Numbered from the stretch's first letter, positions 8,869-18,089 are shown. The stretch: 64,000 nt of DNA from Mesobacillus zeae (GCF_003570705.1 NZ_QWVT01000011.1:1-64000), one strand, 5' to 3'. Notes: a model not told the origin generated them from the letters alone. A program made the numbers and translations.

Positions 8869-9790
8869 TTACTGCCAGTTTGTATGAAAGACTCCTGCCA
8901 TATCGGTTCGTTGATACGTATGGGCACCAAAATAATCACGCTGTGCCTGCAGAAGATTGGCATTTGAGCGGCCTGTCCGGTAACTATCATAATAAGTAAT
9001 AGAGTTGCTTAAGCATGGGAATGAGATGCCGGAATTTATCCCTTCACTGACTACTTTGCGTAAGCCTGCATGATATACTTTTGCCTTTTCAGCAAAATGG
9101 GAAGCAATTAATAAATTTGCCAGATTCGGCTGTGCTTGATAAGCTTCGCTGATTACGTTTAAAAATTCTGCGCGGATGATGCAGCCGCCACGGAAAATAA
9201 GGGTAATATCTTTTAATGGCAAATCCCAGCCGTAAAGCTTCTCTTAGAAAAGTATAGGCTTCTGCAATCAGCTGCATATCGGCATACTCAATGCCGTTGT
9301 GGACCATTTTCACAAAATGGCCTGCCCCTTTGGGACCCATATACGCACAGCAGGGCTCGCCATCTACCTGGGCTGCTATTTTTGTAAGAATGGGAGCTGC
9401 TTTTTCATATACATCTTTATCCCCGCCTGGCATGATAGAAGGCCCTTTCAAAGCTCCGACTTCGCCGCCGGAAATCCCAATCCCTAAATAACCAATTCCT
9501 TTAGATTTCAACTCATCATATCTGCGCTCCGTGTCCTTGTAGTGGGAGTTGCCGCCATCCATGATCACATCACCATTTTCAAGAAAAGGGAGCAGCGACT
9601 GAATGATGGAATCGATCGGATTGCCTACTGTCAGCATCATAAAAATCTTCCTGGGGCTTTTTAGTGACTGGACAAACTCTTGAATTTCATAGTACGGATG
9701 GATAGATTGTCCTTCACTCTTTTGAACAAGCTGGTCGGTTAGGTCCCTTGTGTAATTGTAAACCGCAACCGATAGAGCAAGACCTGAGTA
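8869..9790 (-). pseudogene. gnd: 6-phosphogluconate dehydrogenase, internally deleted and frameshifted
   Basis: Two pieces of a 6-phosphogluconate dehydrogenase (NADP-linked oxidative decarboxylation, pentose phosphate pathway) are recognisable. The upstream piece has AVYNYTRDLTDQLV, GDVIMDGGNSHYKDTERRYD, SGGEVGALKGPSIMPGG and KMVHNGIEYADMQLIAEAY. It breaks near 9240 and runs, out of frame, into the C-terminal piece with FRGGCIIRAEFLNVISEAY, ISYYDSYRTG-like and RDYFGAHTYQRTD. Against the usual about 470 residues, roughly 120 central residues are missing, and so is the N-terminal Rossmann start (about 60-70 residues). It cannot encode an active enzyme; the organism presumably has an intact copy elsewhere. 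Confidence 0.9.
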
Positions 9791-9987
9791 AAAGAACCTG
9801 AAGGGGGTACTGTTTTATAGTCGCGCTTTTCACCGGGAGGGCTTGGACGCTGCTTCTTTTGGTGGAACCGGTATAATAAATGGCATGATGCAAATGTTAA
9901 AAAGGTCTGCATTGTGTTTATATGGTATGTATAAGGAATATAGGTTTGGGATCTGTTCATATAAAAAACAAGAAGGAAGGAGAAACT

Positions 9988-11451
9988 ATGACAGAGAATA
10001 AAGGATCAGGATGGAACTTAGATAACAGTTATACCAGGCTGCCGGAATTGTTTTATTCGAATACTAAGCCAACGCCTGTACGGTCGACCAAGCTGGTCAT
10101 TCTTAATGAGCAGCTGGCAGCATCACTTGGTCTGGATGCCGAGGGACTTAAAAGCGAAGAAAGTGTAGCGGTGTTTGCCGGAAATAGGGTTCCAGAAGGT
10201 GCTTCGCCGATTGCACAAGCTTATGCCGGGCATCAATTCGGGCATTTTACCATGTTAGGCGACGGCCGGGCTGTGCTGCTGGGCGAGCAGGTCACATCCC
10301 AGGGCGGGAGGGTTGATATCCAGCTTAAAGGTTCGGGCAGAACGCCATACTCCCGTGGAGGAGATGGCCGGGCGGCACTCGGGCCGATGCTGCGTGAATA
10401 CATCATCAGTGAAGCGATGCAAGCGCTTGGCATTCCAACTACCCGCAGTCTGGCAGTAGTGACAACGGGTGAAGGGGTAATCCGGGAAACAGAGCTTCCT
10501 GGCGCAATTCTGACCCGTGTGGCTGCAAGTCATTTACGCGTCGGTACTTTTCAATACGCAGCGAATTGGGGTTCTATTGAGGATATTCGAGCCCTTGCCG
10601 ACTATACGCTAGAGCGCCATTATCCCGATATTGAAACGGACGAAAATCGCTATTTATTGCTTCTTCAGGAAGTAATCAAGCGTCAGGCCGGGCTTATCGC
10701 CAAATGGCAGTTGGTTGGCTTTATTCATGGCGTCATGAACACTGACAACATGGCGATTAGCGGTGAAACCATTGATTATGGTCCTTGCGCTTTTATGGAT
10801 ACTTATGACCCTGCAACGGTATTCAGTTCCATTGACAGGGACGGCCGTTATGCCTATGGCAATCAGCCGATTATTGGCGGCTGGAATCTTGCGAGGTTTG
10901 CTGAAAGCTTATTGCCGCTGCTGCATGACGATGAGGAAGAGGCAGTTAAAATAGCTCAGGATGAGATTTCAAAGTATATGGATCTGTATCGCCAGCATTG
11001 GCTTGCCGGAATGAGAGCAAAACTGGGGATTTTTAATGAAGAGAAGCAGGATCAATCTCTGATTGAAGACCTCCTCACTATGATGCAGAAGCATCGGGCG
11101 GATTATACGAATACCTTCCTTGCTTTAACCTTTAATCAGCCGGAGGATAAGCCCCTATTCAAAAACGAGGAATATGCCAAGTGGCATCAGGAGTGGCAGG
11201 CGAGACTTGATAGGCAGCAAGAATCGAAGGACGCATCGGTCCAGTTGATGCGTGACAGCAATCCTGCGGTAATCCCCCGTAACCACCGGGTGGACGCAGC
11301 TTTGAAAGCTGCAGTGGAAAAAGGAGATTACAGCGTGATGCAACGGCTTCTGGACGTTCTGGCCAAACCTTACGCACACTCGGCCGAACAGGCTGAATAC
11401 GCTGCACCGTCTGCGTCTGAAATCCCTTACCGAACCTTTTGCGGTACCTGA
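9988..11451 (+). CDS. selO: SelO family protein adenylyltransferase (YdiU/UPF0061)
   Basis: This 487-residue protein is a SelO-type pseudokinase that transfers AMP from ATP to Ser, Thr or Tyr of target proteins, a function linked to redox homeostasis. Family marks include [40 protein letters not shown], the [20 protein letters not shown] block, [22 protein letters not shown] (catalytic-loop and metal-binding region) and a C-terminal YRTFCGT. The penultimate-region Cys sits where some eukaryotic SelO proteins carry selenocysteine. The start is ATG 9988 behind AAGGAAGGAG; the frame is open from 9922 without a ribosome site. It stands alone, followed by a hairpin terminator. Confidence 0.93.
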   Translation: MTENKGSGWNLDNSYTRLPELFYSNTKPTPVRSTKLVILNEQLAASLGLDAEGLKSEESVAVFAGNRVPEGASPIAQAYAGHQFGHFTMLGDGRAVLLGEQVTSQGGRVDIQLKGSGRTPYSRGGDGRAALGPMLREYIISEAMQALGIPTTRSLAVVTTGEGVIRETELPGAILTRVAASHLRVGTFQYAANWGSIEDIRALADYTLERHYPDIETDENRYLLLLQEVIKRQAGLIAKWQLVGFIHGVMNTDNMAISGETIDYGPCAFMDTYDPATVFSSIDRDGRYAYGNQPIIGGWNLARFAESLLPLLHDDEEEAVKIAQDEISKYMDLYRQHWLAGMRAKLGIFNEEKQDQSLIEDLLTMMQKHRADYTNTFLALTFNQPEDKPLFKNEEYAKWHQEWQARLDRQQESKDASVQLMRDSNPAVIPRNHRVDAALKAAVEKGDYSVMQRLLDVLAKPYAHSAEQAEYAAPSASEIPYRTFCGT

Positions 11452-11513
11452 TAGAAGCTGTAAAAGAAAAATGGAGGCCGGCGCCTTGGTTAGAGGCTTT
11501 ATTAGTTAAAGAT

Positions 11514-11558
11514 GATCGTCATTGCCCAGGGTTATGCCGGGACAAGGCGATCTTTTTT
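11514..11558 (+). terminator. Terminator after selO, start of repeat copy A
   Basis: GATCGTCATTGCCC pairs imperfectly with GGGACAAGGCGATC, followed by TTTTTTG. The TCGTCATTGCC arm recurs near 36715 and, on the other strand, near 63305, each time next to the same dispersed repeat. Confidence 0.75.
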
Positions 11559-11589
11559 GTTTATATTTTTTTTAAAACAATTCGTTTTT

Positions 11590-11790
11590 TATGAAAAAGC
11601 GTGGTTTTTCGAGAAGATTGAGGAGGAAACGATTCTTCTACTCGCTTTTTAGCAAGCGGTCTAGCGGATTAACCATGTGTAACCGGTTCCGCAAAGACAA
11701 AATAAGATGCGTTTTGTCTTAATAAAGCAGGACAGCAACGTCTATCTACGGTAATAGCTATTCTATCTACAATTACTGTAAAAAAATTAT
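11590..11790 (+). repeat. Composite dispersed repeat, copy A
   Basis: Intergenic element with TGTAACCGGTTCC at 11678-11690 and two CTATCTAC units spaced exactly 21 nt apart (11742 and 11763), the first continuing GGTAATAGCTATT. Similar combinations occur near 36877-36960, 51619-51774 (reverse) and 63015-63133 (reverse). No gene is seen in this stretch. Confidence 0.7.
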
Positions 11791-11851
11791 AAATAACTGC
11801 AGGTGGATTCACAAGAACGTTGAAAAAAAACAAAGTTCCAGTAATCAAAAG

Positions 11852-11885
11852 AAAGGATCCCGTTACCATATGGGATCCTTTTTTA
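11852..11885. terminator. Bidirectional terminator
   Basis: AAAGGATCCC (11852-11861) pairs with GGGATCCTTT (11872-11881), with T-runs on both strands. It serves the hydrolase gene on the minus strand and blocks plus-strand readthrough. Confidence 0.85.
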
Positions 11886-11943
11886 TAGTGCTATTAAAGT
11901 CTTAAATATAAGATGCGAAACACCGCAAACGCAGTTCAACAAC

Positions 11944-12849
11944 TTAACCATTTATTGCTTCAATATGCTTTTCGGAAAATCCAGATTGGGAATGAATAAA
12001 CGATATCGAGATTTCGTTGAATTCTTTTTCTTTTTCGATATTGCATACATGTCCGCTTTTTGGCAGAATGTGCAGCCGTGCATTCATGATCTTCTTGTAC
12101 CGTTTTTTAATATTGGGCAAAAACATGTAATCCTCGCTACCCATGATGTAGATAGCAGGAGTTGTATGCACCGGCTTTTTTCTGGCGAAAAATTGATTCA
12201 CTTCCTGATGCAGAATTCGATACCAGCAGAAAAATTCTCGCTGCCCTAATTTCACTGCTTCCCTAATAAAGGTTTTTCTCGCTTCCACATGATGTTCCCT
12301 CGGCATTAGAATCCACGCCACCAATCGATAAATCCACATATATGGAATGAAGTACTTTACTCCTTCTACTAATCTGACAAATAAAATTAAAGGTGGATGA
12401 ATGCGCTCAACTGAGCCGCCTAAAACCATTGATTTTACCCGGTCAGGCGATAAATGCTGAATAAATTGAATCACCATTGTACCCAATGATATGCCAACAA
12501 AATGAGCATCCCTAATACCGTGATAGTCTAAAAGGGCGATGACCTTATTGGCGATTTGTTCAAAGGATCGATCCGTCTCATCCTTTAACCCTGCATGATT
12601 ACCACCGTGACCGGGAAGGTCGACCAAAATTAAATTGAAATGCTTGCGATATTCCTTAATTTGTTTAAACCATATCGATGAACTTCCACCCATTCCATGA
12701 ATGAAAATAACCCACTCTTTTGAATTTGGATGTGAAAGAACTTTATGATGTAAAGTTTCCAAATCAAGCTCCTTAATAATTATATTTTTAATAATCTTTA
12801 AAAAAGTTATTCGATTTTTATTATACTGTGTTTTGGTTTCCGTCTCCAC
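11944..12849 (-). CDS. Alpha/beta hydrolase
   Basis: This protein of about 301 residues has the alpha/beta hydrolase fold. An oxyanion HGMGG motif lies near residue 50, then VDLPGHGG, the nucleophile elbow VGISLGT (Ser in GxSxG), an acid in IMGSEDYMF and the catalytic His in PKSGHVCNIEKEKEFN. The substrate is unknown; the closest general types are esterases, lipases and 2-hydroxy-6-oxo-acid hydrolases. The reading begins with GTG at 12849 with a weak ribosome site, and the first 25 residues are not typical of the fold, so the true start may lie further in. It is monocistronic, ending at a bidirectional terminator. Confidence 0.85.
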   Translation of the reverse strand: METETKTQYNKNRITFLKIIKNIIIKELDLETLHHKVLSHPNSKEWVIFIHGMGGSSSIWFKQIKEYRKHFNLILVDLPGHGGNHAGLKDETDRSFEQIANKVIALLDYHGIRDAHFVGISLGTMVIQFIQHLSPDRVKSMVLGGSVERIHPPLILFVRLVEGVKYFIPYMWIYRLVAWILMPREHHVEARKTFIREAVKLGQREFFCWYRILHQEVNQFFARKKPVHTTPAIYIMGSEDYMFLPNIKKRYKKIMNARLHILPKSGHVCNIEKEKEFNEISISFIHSQSGFSEKHIEAING

Positions 12850-13287
12850 TGGGAGTATTCGACCGGTTTATTGTTATGAGGTGATAACATATAGTGTGAA
12901 AATCTGGGTGGAATTGCAGGCTCAATTACTTTGTGGGCAATGGTAATTAGCATGCTTATCTAGAGGAATGTAATAGGCGATAGGGTTCATGAAAGTTATA
13001 CAGGAGAGTATCGATAAGTAAAAAGTTCTATATGGACAGAAAAAATAAAGGTATTTTGTAACGGTACATGGAAAATAAAAGATAATACTTTATATTTACT
13101 GGAAAGTTATGAAGAAAAATGAGTGGTAATGGGAGATGATCTAGACACAATCCTCAAATGAAACGGGATAATAGTTACTTTAAACCATTCCCTTTTATAG
13201 AGTTTGAAAAAAATAAAAAAAATGGCATTTCTAGACGATATACTTAGTGGCAGTTTATATTATTTAAAATTGAAAGAAGGTTGACCT
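12850..13287. other. Intergenic region with short coding-like scraps
   Basis: No intact gene is seen. Short frames such as GGIAGSITLWAMVISMLI (near 12908-12960) and FCNGTWKIKDNTLYLLES (near 13055-13110) look like protein remnants without starts, but neither can be identified. The end of the region carries the ribosome site AGAAGGTTGA of the next gene. Confidence 0.3.
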
Positions 13288-15372
13288 ATGCAAAGGAAAG
13301 TACTGATAAAAGCGATTGTCATGATGATGCTATTACTATCCGTATCGTTTGACAGTACAGTACAAGCTGTAAGCAATTCATTAAGTGGTGGTACATATAC
13401 GGTAGGAAAAGAAATCCCAGCAGGATTAATTCAATTTAGCATCTCGGAAGGTACTGCTACTATTTATATTAGCAGAGAATCTAACGCTTTATTAAACGAA
13501 ACGCTCAGTAACGACCTAGACTCCTCAAATCACATTAATGCAAAGTTGAAAGACGGAGATGAAGTTGAAGTCAATCTAAACGATGGTGCTTCAAATATAG
13601 AAGTACAGCAACTTTCGAATATAGACTTGAATCAAATATCAGCAGGCTATTATGAGATAGGCTCTGATATTCCACCAGGAACCTATACGCTATCTATTGA
13701 TCATCCAAGGGATGATTATGATATGGCGTATATCAACATATACGATAATCAAAGTATGGAGAAGGATTCCTTTGCTGTATATCCTGGAGAGGGCCCTTTT
13801 GAAATCACTGCTTCAGAAGGAGAGAAAATTTATATTTCCTCTTTAAGAGGAACGATGTTTTTTAAAGAAAAAATTCTTGTTCCTCAAAGCATCACGATAA
13901 ATAAATCTAATTTTTCACTGATGGTAAATCGGACGGTACAGTTAACAGCTACTGTGAAACCTTCTACAGCGATTAATAAGTCTGTAGTCTGGACGAGCAG
14001 CAATCCGTCTATTGCAACTGTGGACACTAGGGGCAATGTAAAAGCAATTAAAGCTGGGAAGACAAGCATTACGGCAACAGCCCAGGGAGATACAGCTATT
14101 AAAAATAGTGTTGAAGTGACAGTGACGGACATTGTTCCAACCAGTTTGAAGTTAAGCAGATCAGCATTAAATATCACCAATAATCAAACTGTAAAAATAA
14201 CTGCAACAGTAGCTCCAACTAATGCAGTGAACAAAACAATCGTATGGAAAAGTTCAAATAATAAAGTGGCAACAGTGGATTCAAAAGGAAATATTAAAGG
14301 AATCGCCAACGGATCTGCTGCCATTACGGCGACTTCTCAAGCTAATCCTAAAGTATACAAAAAGGTAAATGTAAAAGTTTCTACTAAAACGGTAAAAATT
14401 AATAAAACAAGTTTATCTCTAATTGCAGGCAAGACAGGAACACTGGCTGCAACGGTATCACCAGCTGATAGTACAAATAAGGACGTAACATGGAAATCTT
14501 CTAATAAAAAGATTGCAACTGTGGATAGCAAAGGAAAAGTTACTGGCAAAGCAAAAGGAACAGCAACCATTACTGCAACTGTTCAAGGTGCTAAGGCTGC
14601 AAAGGTAAAAGTAACCGTTACACCGCCAGTTGCTGCCAAATCAGTCAAGTTAAACAGGACAATGGTAACATTGGGCAAGGGCAAGACATTAACCTTATCG
14701 GCAACAGTCAGCCCAAGCAATACGACGAATAAAACGGTAAGGTGGAAATCTTCCAATACAAAAGTAGCAAAGGTTAATAGCAGCGGGAAAGTAACAGCTG
14801 TTGGGGCAGGAACAGCTAAAATTACAGCGATCACAACAAACGGTAAAACCCATACAGCGACGATTACTGTGCCTTACGTAAAAAGCTTAAGTGCAGGAAA
14901 GTGGAAAGCGGGCAAAGATTTACCGGCAGGCCGCTATAAAATAACTACGAAATCTGGCAGCGGAAATTTGTTTATCGGTTTAGAAACCGACCGTCCTGTC
15001 AACGAAATTTTATCAGATGGTAAAGATGGTTTCGGGGTAACCGTTGTAACGACAGATATAAAAGCTGGTGACAGTATTGAAATCCTAGGGCTTGATAGCG
15101 TCCAGTTCACCCGTGTCTCGCATGTGAAATCCAATACCTTACATTCCGGGTATTGGACGGTGGGTAAGGACATATCTGCGGGAAAATATAGGATAACAAC
15201 ACCCAGTGAAGCAGGCAATCTGATCATTTACAGAGGAGACTATTTGCTTGTGAATGAAATCCTGTCCAGCCAGCCAGATGATTATTCCGTCACCAGTGTA
15301 ACCACCACACTTAAAAATGGGGATAGAATTATGATTTCGAACCTGGATAGAGTCAAGTTTACCAGGAAATAG
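13288..15372 (+). CDS. Secreted Big2-repeat protein with paired flanking domains
   Basis: This 694-residue protein starts with a signal peptide (positively charged start, MMMLLLSVSF core, cleavage near VQA). Two copies of a beta domain follow (GGTYTVGKEIPAGLIQF at about residue 33; AGYYEIGSDIPPGTYTL at about 118). Four bacterial Ig-like Big2 repeats come next (about 203-525), each with an ATV.P....NK.V.W.SSN..IATVD..G.V pattern. The protein closes with two more beta domains (AGKWKAGKDLPAGRYKITT at about 531; SGYWTVGKDISAGKYRITT at about 615). The layout is symmetric: 2 + 4 + 2. It lacks an LPXTG anchor, so it is probably released or held non-covalently. A surface or adhesion role is inferred from Big2 domains. 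RBS AGAAGG precedes the ATG. Confidence 0.85.
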   Translation: MQRKVLIKAIVMMMLLLSVSFDSTVQAVSNSLSGGTYTVGKEIPAGLIQFSISEGTATIYISRESNALLNETLSNDLDSSNHINAKLKDGDEVEVNLNDGASNIEVQQLSNIDLNQISAGYYEIGSDIPPGTYTLSIDHPRDDYDMAYINIYDNQSMEKDSFAVYPGEGPFEITASEGEKIYISSLRGTMFFKEKILVPQSITINKSNFSLMVNRTVQLTATVKPSTAINKSVVWTSSNPSIATVDTRGNVKAIKAGKTSITATAQGDTAIKNSVEVTVTDIVPTSLKLSRSALNITNNQTVKITATVAPTNAVNKTIVWKSSNNKVATVDSKGNIKGIANGSAAITATSQANPKVYKKVNVKVSTKTVKINKTSLSLIAGKTGTLAATVSPADSTNKDVTWKSSNKKIATVDSKGKVTGKAKGTATITATVQGAKAAKVKVTVTPPVAAKSVKLNRTMVTLGKGKTLTLSATVSPSNTTNKTVRWKSSNTKVAKVNSSGKVTAVGAGTAKITAITTNGKTHTATITVPYVKSLSAGKWKAGKDLPAGRYKITTKSGSGNLFIGLETDRPVNEILSDGKDGFGVTVVTTDIKAGDSIEILGLDSVQFTRVSHVKSNTLHSGYWTVGKDISAGKYRITTPSEAGNLIIYRGDYLLVNEILSSQPDDYSVTSVTTTLKNGDRIMISNLDRVKFTRK

Positions 15373-15377
15373 TTTTT

Positions 15378-15425
15378 GAGGAGCGGGATTGATCTCTATA
15401 ATGGGTCAGTCCCGTTCTTGTTTAC
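15378..15425 (+). terminator. Probable terminator after the Big2 gene
   Basis: GAGCGGGATTGATC and GGGTCAGTCCCGTTC form an imperfect stem, followed by a short T-rich stretch (TTGTTT). Confidence 0.6.
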
Positions 15426-15552
15426 GATAAATGTAAATAATCATAGTATAAGGGTCTGCTTTGATGTAAACCCGCTTGTTTGTACCTGATCATCTTCTAT
15501 TCAAAGTTAAAATACACCTTCGCATTCTAGTAGGAGGAATTGGACAATCCAT

Positions 15553-15834
15553 CTAAAAAAATAGCAATGCAATATTTATGTCTTTAGTAATATTTAAGAA
15601 ACCGACAATTAAGTCACTATATCCAAGGTCGCTTTTAATTTTATTAATATTGCCGTCTATGTTAGATGAAAGTTTATTTGCCATTCGTCTTCCCATCTTA
15701 ATGAACGCGCTTGTGATATTTTCTCTCAAGTTTCGATTTTTATATGTGTCATAAGAAGCTAAAGTGTCATTCAAATGGTTCAAGTACAGGAGCCTGTCCG
15801 TAAAAAGTTTAAATGTAAGCTCCGGGATGCTCAT
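15553..15834 (-). CDS. Small hypothetical protein
   Basis: A frame of about 93 residues starting at ATG 15832-15834 (MSIPELTFKLFTDRLL) is mostly polar and helical, with a short hydrophobic C-terminus (DINIALLFF). A weak purine stretch (AAGAGAG) lies upstream, and the frame is open a little further to a TTG at 15852. I recognise no family. Composition looks coding, but the proof is thin, and it could be an upstream relic next to the TetR gene, which diverges from it. Confidence 0.4.
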   Translation of the reverse strand: MSIPELTFKLFTDRLLYLNHLNDTLASYDTYKNRNLRENITSAFIKMGRRMANKLSSNIDGNINKIKSDLGYSDLIVGFLNITKDINIALLFF

Positions 15835-15910
15835 TTGATCATCTCTCTTCAAGATAGGAGGCTGGTTCTATAAAAATCTTTTTTGACAAGAAACAGAATC
15901 CGTTATAAAA

Positions 15911-15927
15911 TGAATGATATTCAGTCA
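15911..15927. promoter_or_regulatory. TetR-type operator 1 of the SMR operon
   Basis: TGAATGATATTCAGTCA is a 17-bp imperfect palindrome just upstream of the regulator's ribosome site. It closely matches the perfect palindrome at 16560-16576, suggesting one protein, the TetR encoded between them, binds both. Confidence 0.7.
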
Positions 15928-15947
15928 TGAACTTGGGGAGGAATCAG

Positions 15948-16526
15948 GTGTTGAACAAAAAGGAAAGAATTGTACACGCAGCCGTTGAGGTGTTTCGGGA
16001 GAAGGGGATAGAAAAGACAAAGATTTCGGATATCGTCCAATTGGCTGGCATTGCCCAAGGTACGTTTTACTTATATTTTCCCTCCAAGCTGTCGGTCATG
16101 CCGGCGATTGCGGAAGTCATGGTAGAAAAGACGATTGAGGAAGTAAAAAATCGTGTGGATGAACATGCTTCTTTTTCAGTTCAGCTGGAGCAAATGGTGG
16201 ACGCCATTTTCGATGTGACCAGAACGTATCGGGAAGTACTTGCCATGGTGTATGCCGGATTGGCATCATCTGAACAGCTGAAGGAGTGGGAACTGGTTTA
16301 CGAACCTTTCTATTCATGGATGAGCGGGTTTCTGCATAAAGCGAAAACGGAAGGGACCATTCGATCTACCGTGAATGAAGTACGCATTTCAAAGCTGGTC
16401 ATCGCGCTGGTTGAGTCGGCAGCCGAACAAATTTATTTGTACAATCTGAAGGAAGACGACCAGGCCCGTGTCCAAAAATCCGAGGTACACTCCTTTCTAG
16501 AGCATGCTTTAGGAGTTTGTGAATAA
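15948..16526 (+). CDS. yvdT: TetR family regulator of the SMR efflux operon (YvdT-like)
   Basis: This protein of about 192 residues has a TetR helix-turn-helix: RIVHAAVEVFREKGIEKTKI, SDIVQLAGIAQGTFYLYFPS. The remainder is the usual all-helical ligand and dimer domain, at normal family length. GTG 15948 is chosen because it sits 6 nt after GGGGAGGA; TTG 15951 is also possible, whereas ATG 15927 precedes the ribosome site. It is followed by two SMR transporter genes, the order seen for yvdT-yvdS-yvdR of B. subtilis. Matching 17-bp palindromes lie upstream of it and upstream of the pump genes, so autoregulation plus pump control is likely. Confidence 0.85.
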   Translation: MLNKKERIVHAAVEVFREKGIEKTKISDIVQLAGIAQGTFYLYFPSKLSVMPAIAEVMVEKTIEEVKNRVDEHASFSVQLEQMVDAIFDVTRTYREVLAMVYAGLASSEQLKEWELVYEPFYSWMSGFLHKAKTEGTIRSTVNEVRISKLVIALVESAAEQIYLYNLKEDDQARVQKSEVHSFLEHALGVCE

Positions 16527-16559
16527 TATAACAAAAAGCATCATCAATTTGAATAAAAA

Positions 16560-16576
16560 TGAATGATAATCATTCA
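16560..16576. promoter_or_regulatory. TetR-type operator 2, perfect 17-bp palindrome
   Basis: TGAATGATAATCATTCA lies between the TetR stop codon and the ribosome site AGGAGGG (16582-16588) of the first SMR gene. Its similarity to the palindrome at 15911-15927 marks it as a second binding site of the same regulator. Confidence 0.75.
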
Positions 16577-16594
16577 CCTCCAGGAGGGTTACAG

Positions 16595-16981
16595 TTGAAC
16601 AAGGCGTGGATTTACGTTGCAATGACATCGTTTTTTGAACTGGTATGGATTTTCGGCTTCAATGTTGCGAGTTCGTGGTGGCATTGGGTCTTTATTGTAT
16701 TTTTCATTTTTGTGGATTTTTACTATTTAACAAAAGCGTGTGAACTCCTGCCAACGGGTTCTGTATATGCAACGTTCGCAGGGATTGGCACGATTGGAAC
16801 GGCTCTGATGGATATTTTCTTTTTTGGCCAGAGTCTAAATTTAGGAAAGATATTCTTTATTATTGTTTTGGTGGCAGGTGTGATTGGTTTGAATATCGCT
16901 GATGTGCAGGATAAGAAAAAGCAAAGAAAGGAAGCGCGTAAAAATGGGTTGGATATTCGTCTTTTTGGCAGCAGCCAGTGA
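16595..16981 (+). CDS. yvdS: SMR multidrug efflux subunit (YvdS-like)
   Basis: A small multidrug resistance protein of about 128 residues with four transmembrane helices. The essential membrane Glu is in TSFFELVWIFGFN, and the loop LLPTGSVYATFAGIGTIGTA is the family signature (YA.W.GIG in most members). A charged tail (DKKKQRKEARK) follows the last helix. TTG 16595 is preceded by AGGAGGG at 8 nt, while the upstream ATG at 16559 overlaps the operator. Its 3' end overlaps the second SMR gene by 38 nt, typical of paired heteromeric SMR pumps that act together in the membrane. Confidence 0.88.
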   Translation: MNKAWIYVAMTSFFELVWIFGFNVASSWWHWVFIVFFIFVDFYYLTKACELLPTGSVYATFAGIGTIGTALMDIFFFGQSLNLGKIFFIIVLVAGVIGLNIADVQDKKKQRKEARKNGLDIRLFGSSQ

Positions 16982-17258
16982 AATCGCCGGGACACTCGGG
17001 CTTAAAATGTACAGCCAGGAAAAAACGTGGAAAAGTGGTGCTCTATATTTAGCTGGATTTGGCGCCTCTTTTGCGCTTTTATATACTTCTTTCCATTATT
17101 TACAGATGAGCATTGCCTATGCGGTGTGGATTGGAATTGGCACTGCCGGTGCCGTCGTATTTAACATGGTGTTTTTTGGAGAACCAAAGAACCTGATGCG
17201 GTTTGTCAGTCTCGGGCTGATCGTAGTCGGGGTCACAGGATTGAAGGCATTATCTTAA
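16944..17258 (+). CDS. yvdR: SMR multidrug efflux subunit (YvdR-like)
   Basis: This 104-residue partner SMR protein has the conserved Glu in FLAAASEIAGTLGLK, the signature SIAYAVWIGIGTAGAV and four hydrophobic helices. Its ATG at 16944 lies inside the coding end of the first subunit (38-nt overlap), behind AAAGGAAGCG, so translation is probably coupled. Tail lengths differ: this subunit has no charged extension. Quaternary ammonium compounds or guanidinium-type cations are likely substrates by family, but this is inference. Confidence 0.9.
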   Translation: MGWIFVFLAAASEIAGTLGLKMYSQEKTWKSGALYLAGFGASFALLYTSFHYLQMSIAYAVWIGIGTAGAVVFNMVFFGEPKNLMRFVSLGLIVVGVTGLKALS

Positions 17259-17384
17259 GAGTTTGATGCGCTGTTGTGAAAAATGGATGTTGATTTACTA
17301 ATAAAGTGTTTTTTCATAAATGTTCTTATTAAATGGAGGCCTAAGTCAACCTGCAAAAAAGGGTTTGTTTAGACCTCTAAGGAT

Positions 17385-18089
17385 TTATTTATATAAGAAA
17401 ACCTTCAGATTATCTTTTCTGTCAATGGTGGCAAGCAGAACGTTCTTTACCTGGGTCTGATATGAACTTTCTAAAGTTGAAGACACCCAGCCTATGTCCT
17501 TCTGAATTTTGTTTAGCTCTTCGAAAATAATCTTACCTTCCTTAATAACCGTCCTTGGTAAATCGAAAGGCTCTGTTTTCATCTGGAAAGAAGCAGGTGT
17601 AATCGATTCGTATTTTGGATCCAAAAAAACCGAAAACTTCCCGTCCGCCTCCCAAATTGCTAAGGCTACTTTCTTTACATCTTCTACTTTTTCTTCCCGC
17701 AGCTCCTCCAATAAATCATCAATGGATATCCTTGCTTTTTTTAATCCTTCATAAATGATCTCTCCGTCCTGAACAATAGTGATTGGTACATGATTAACCA
17801 GCTTTCTAAACCATGGCCATTTAAGGATCATAAAAACCCCGATGAGATAAAAGGAAACCAATACAGTTGTTGTAATGACAGACCCTTTTAGCCCAAGGTG
17901 CTCGTCTGAGAGCGGGTGGGCAATAATGTTTCCAATGACTAAAGCAATAACGAAATCAAGGAGCCTTAATTGGGAGATGGCACGCTGCCCTAAGACTTTA
18001 GCAACAATCACTAAAAAGAAAAAAGCAACAATAGCCCGAAGAATCCACTCAATGGCAGTAAGCGTTTCATTGCTTTGAAAAAAATTCAT
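17385..18089 (-). CDS. DUF421 (YetF family) membrane protein
   Basis: This protein of about 234 residues has three N-terminal transmembrane helices (WILRAIVAFFFLVIVAKVLG, DFVIALVIGNIIAHPLS, VLVSFYLIGVFMILKW). A conserved cytoplasmic domain follows, with the family motifs KVLGQRAISQLRLLDFV and VQDGEIIYEGLKKARISIDD. YetF-type proteins are common in Bacillus; they have been linked to spore membranes but their reaction is unknown. ATG 18089 is chosen because it follows AAAGGATG; the frame is open to 18122. It converges on the SMR operon, with an imperfect GAGG.CTAA hairpin between them. Confidence 0.88.
   Translation of the reverse strand: MNFFQSNETLTAIEWILRAIVAFFFLVIVAKVLGQRAISQLRLLDFVIALVIGNIIAHPLSDEHLGLKGSVITTTVLVSFYLIGVFMILKWPWFRKLVNHVPITIVQDGEIIYEGLKKARISIDDLLEELREEKVEDVKKVALAIWEADGKFSVFLDPKYESITPASFQMKTEPFDLPRTVIKEGKIIFEELNKIQKDIGWVSSTLESSYQTQVKNVLLATIDRKDNLKVFLYK

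Noticed and set aside
9291-9491. Plus-strand frames inside the gnd relic and similar frames inside other genes
   Set aside because: They are antisense shadows of clearly coding text on the other strand.
9988-11451. SelO C-terminus as a selenocysteine site
   Set aside because: The codon at the relevant position is TGC (YRTFCGT followed by a TGA stop after GTACC); nothing suggests recoding here.
13288-15372. The Big2 repeats as a possible DNA repeat or CRISPR-like array
   Set aside because: The repetition is at protein level (about 80-residue domains), inside a single reading frame with a signal peptide.
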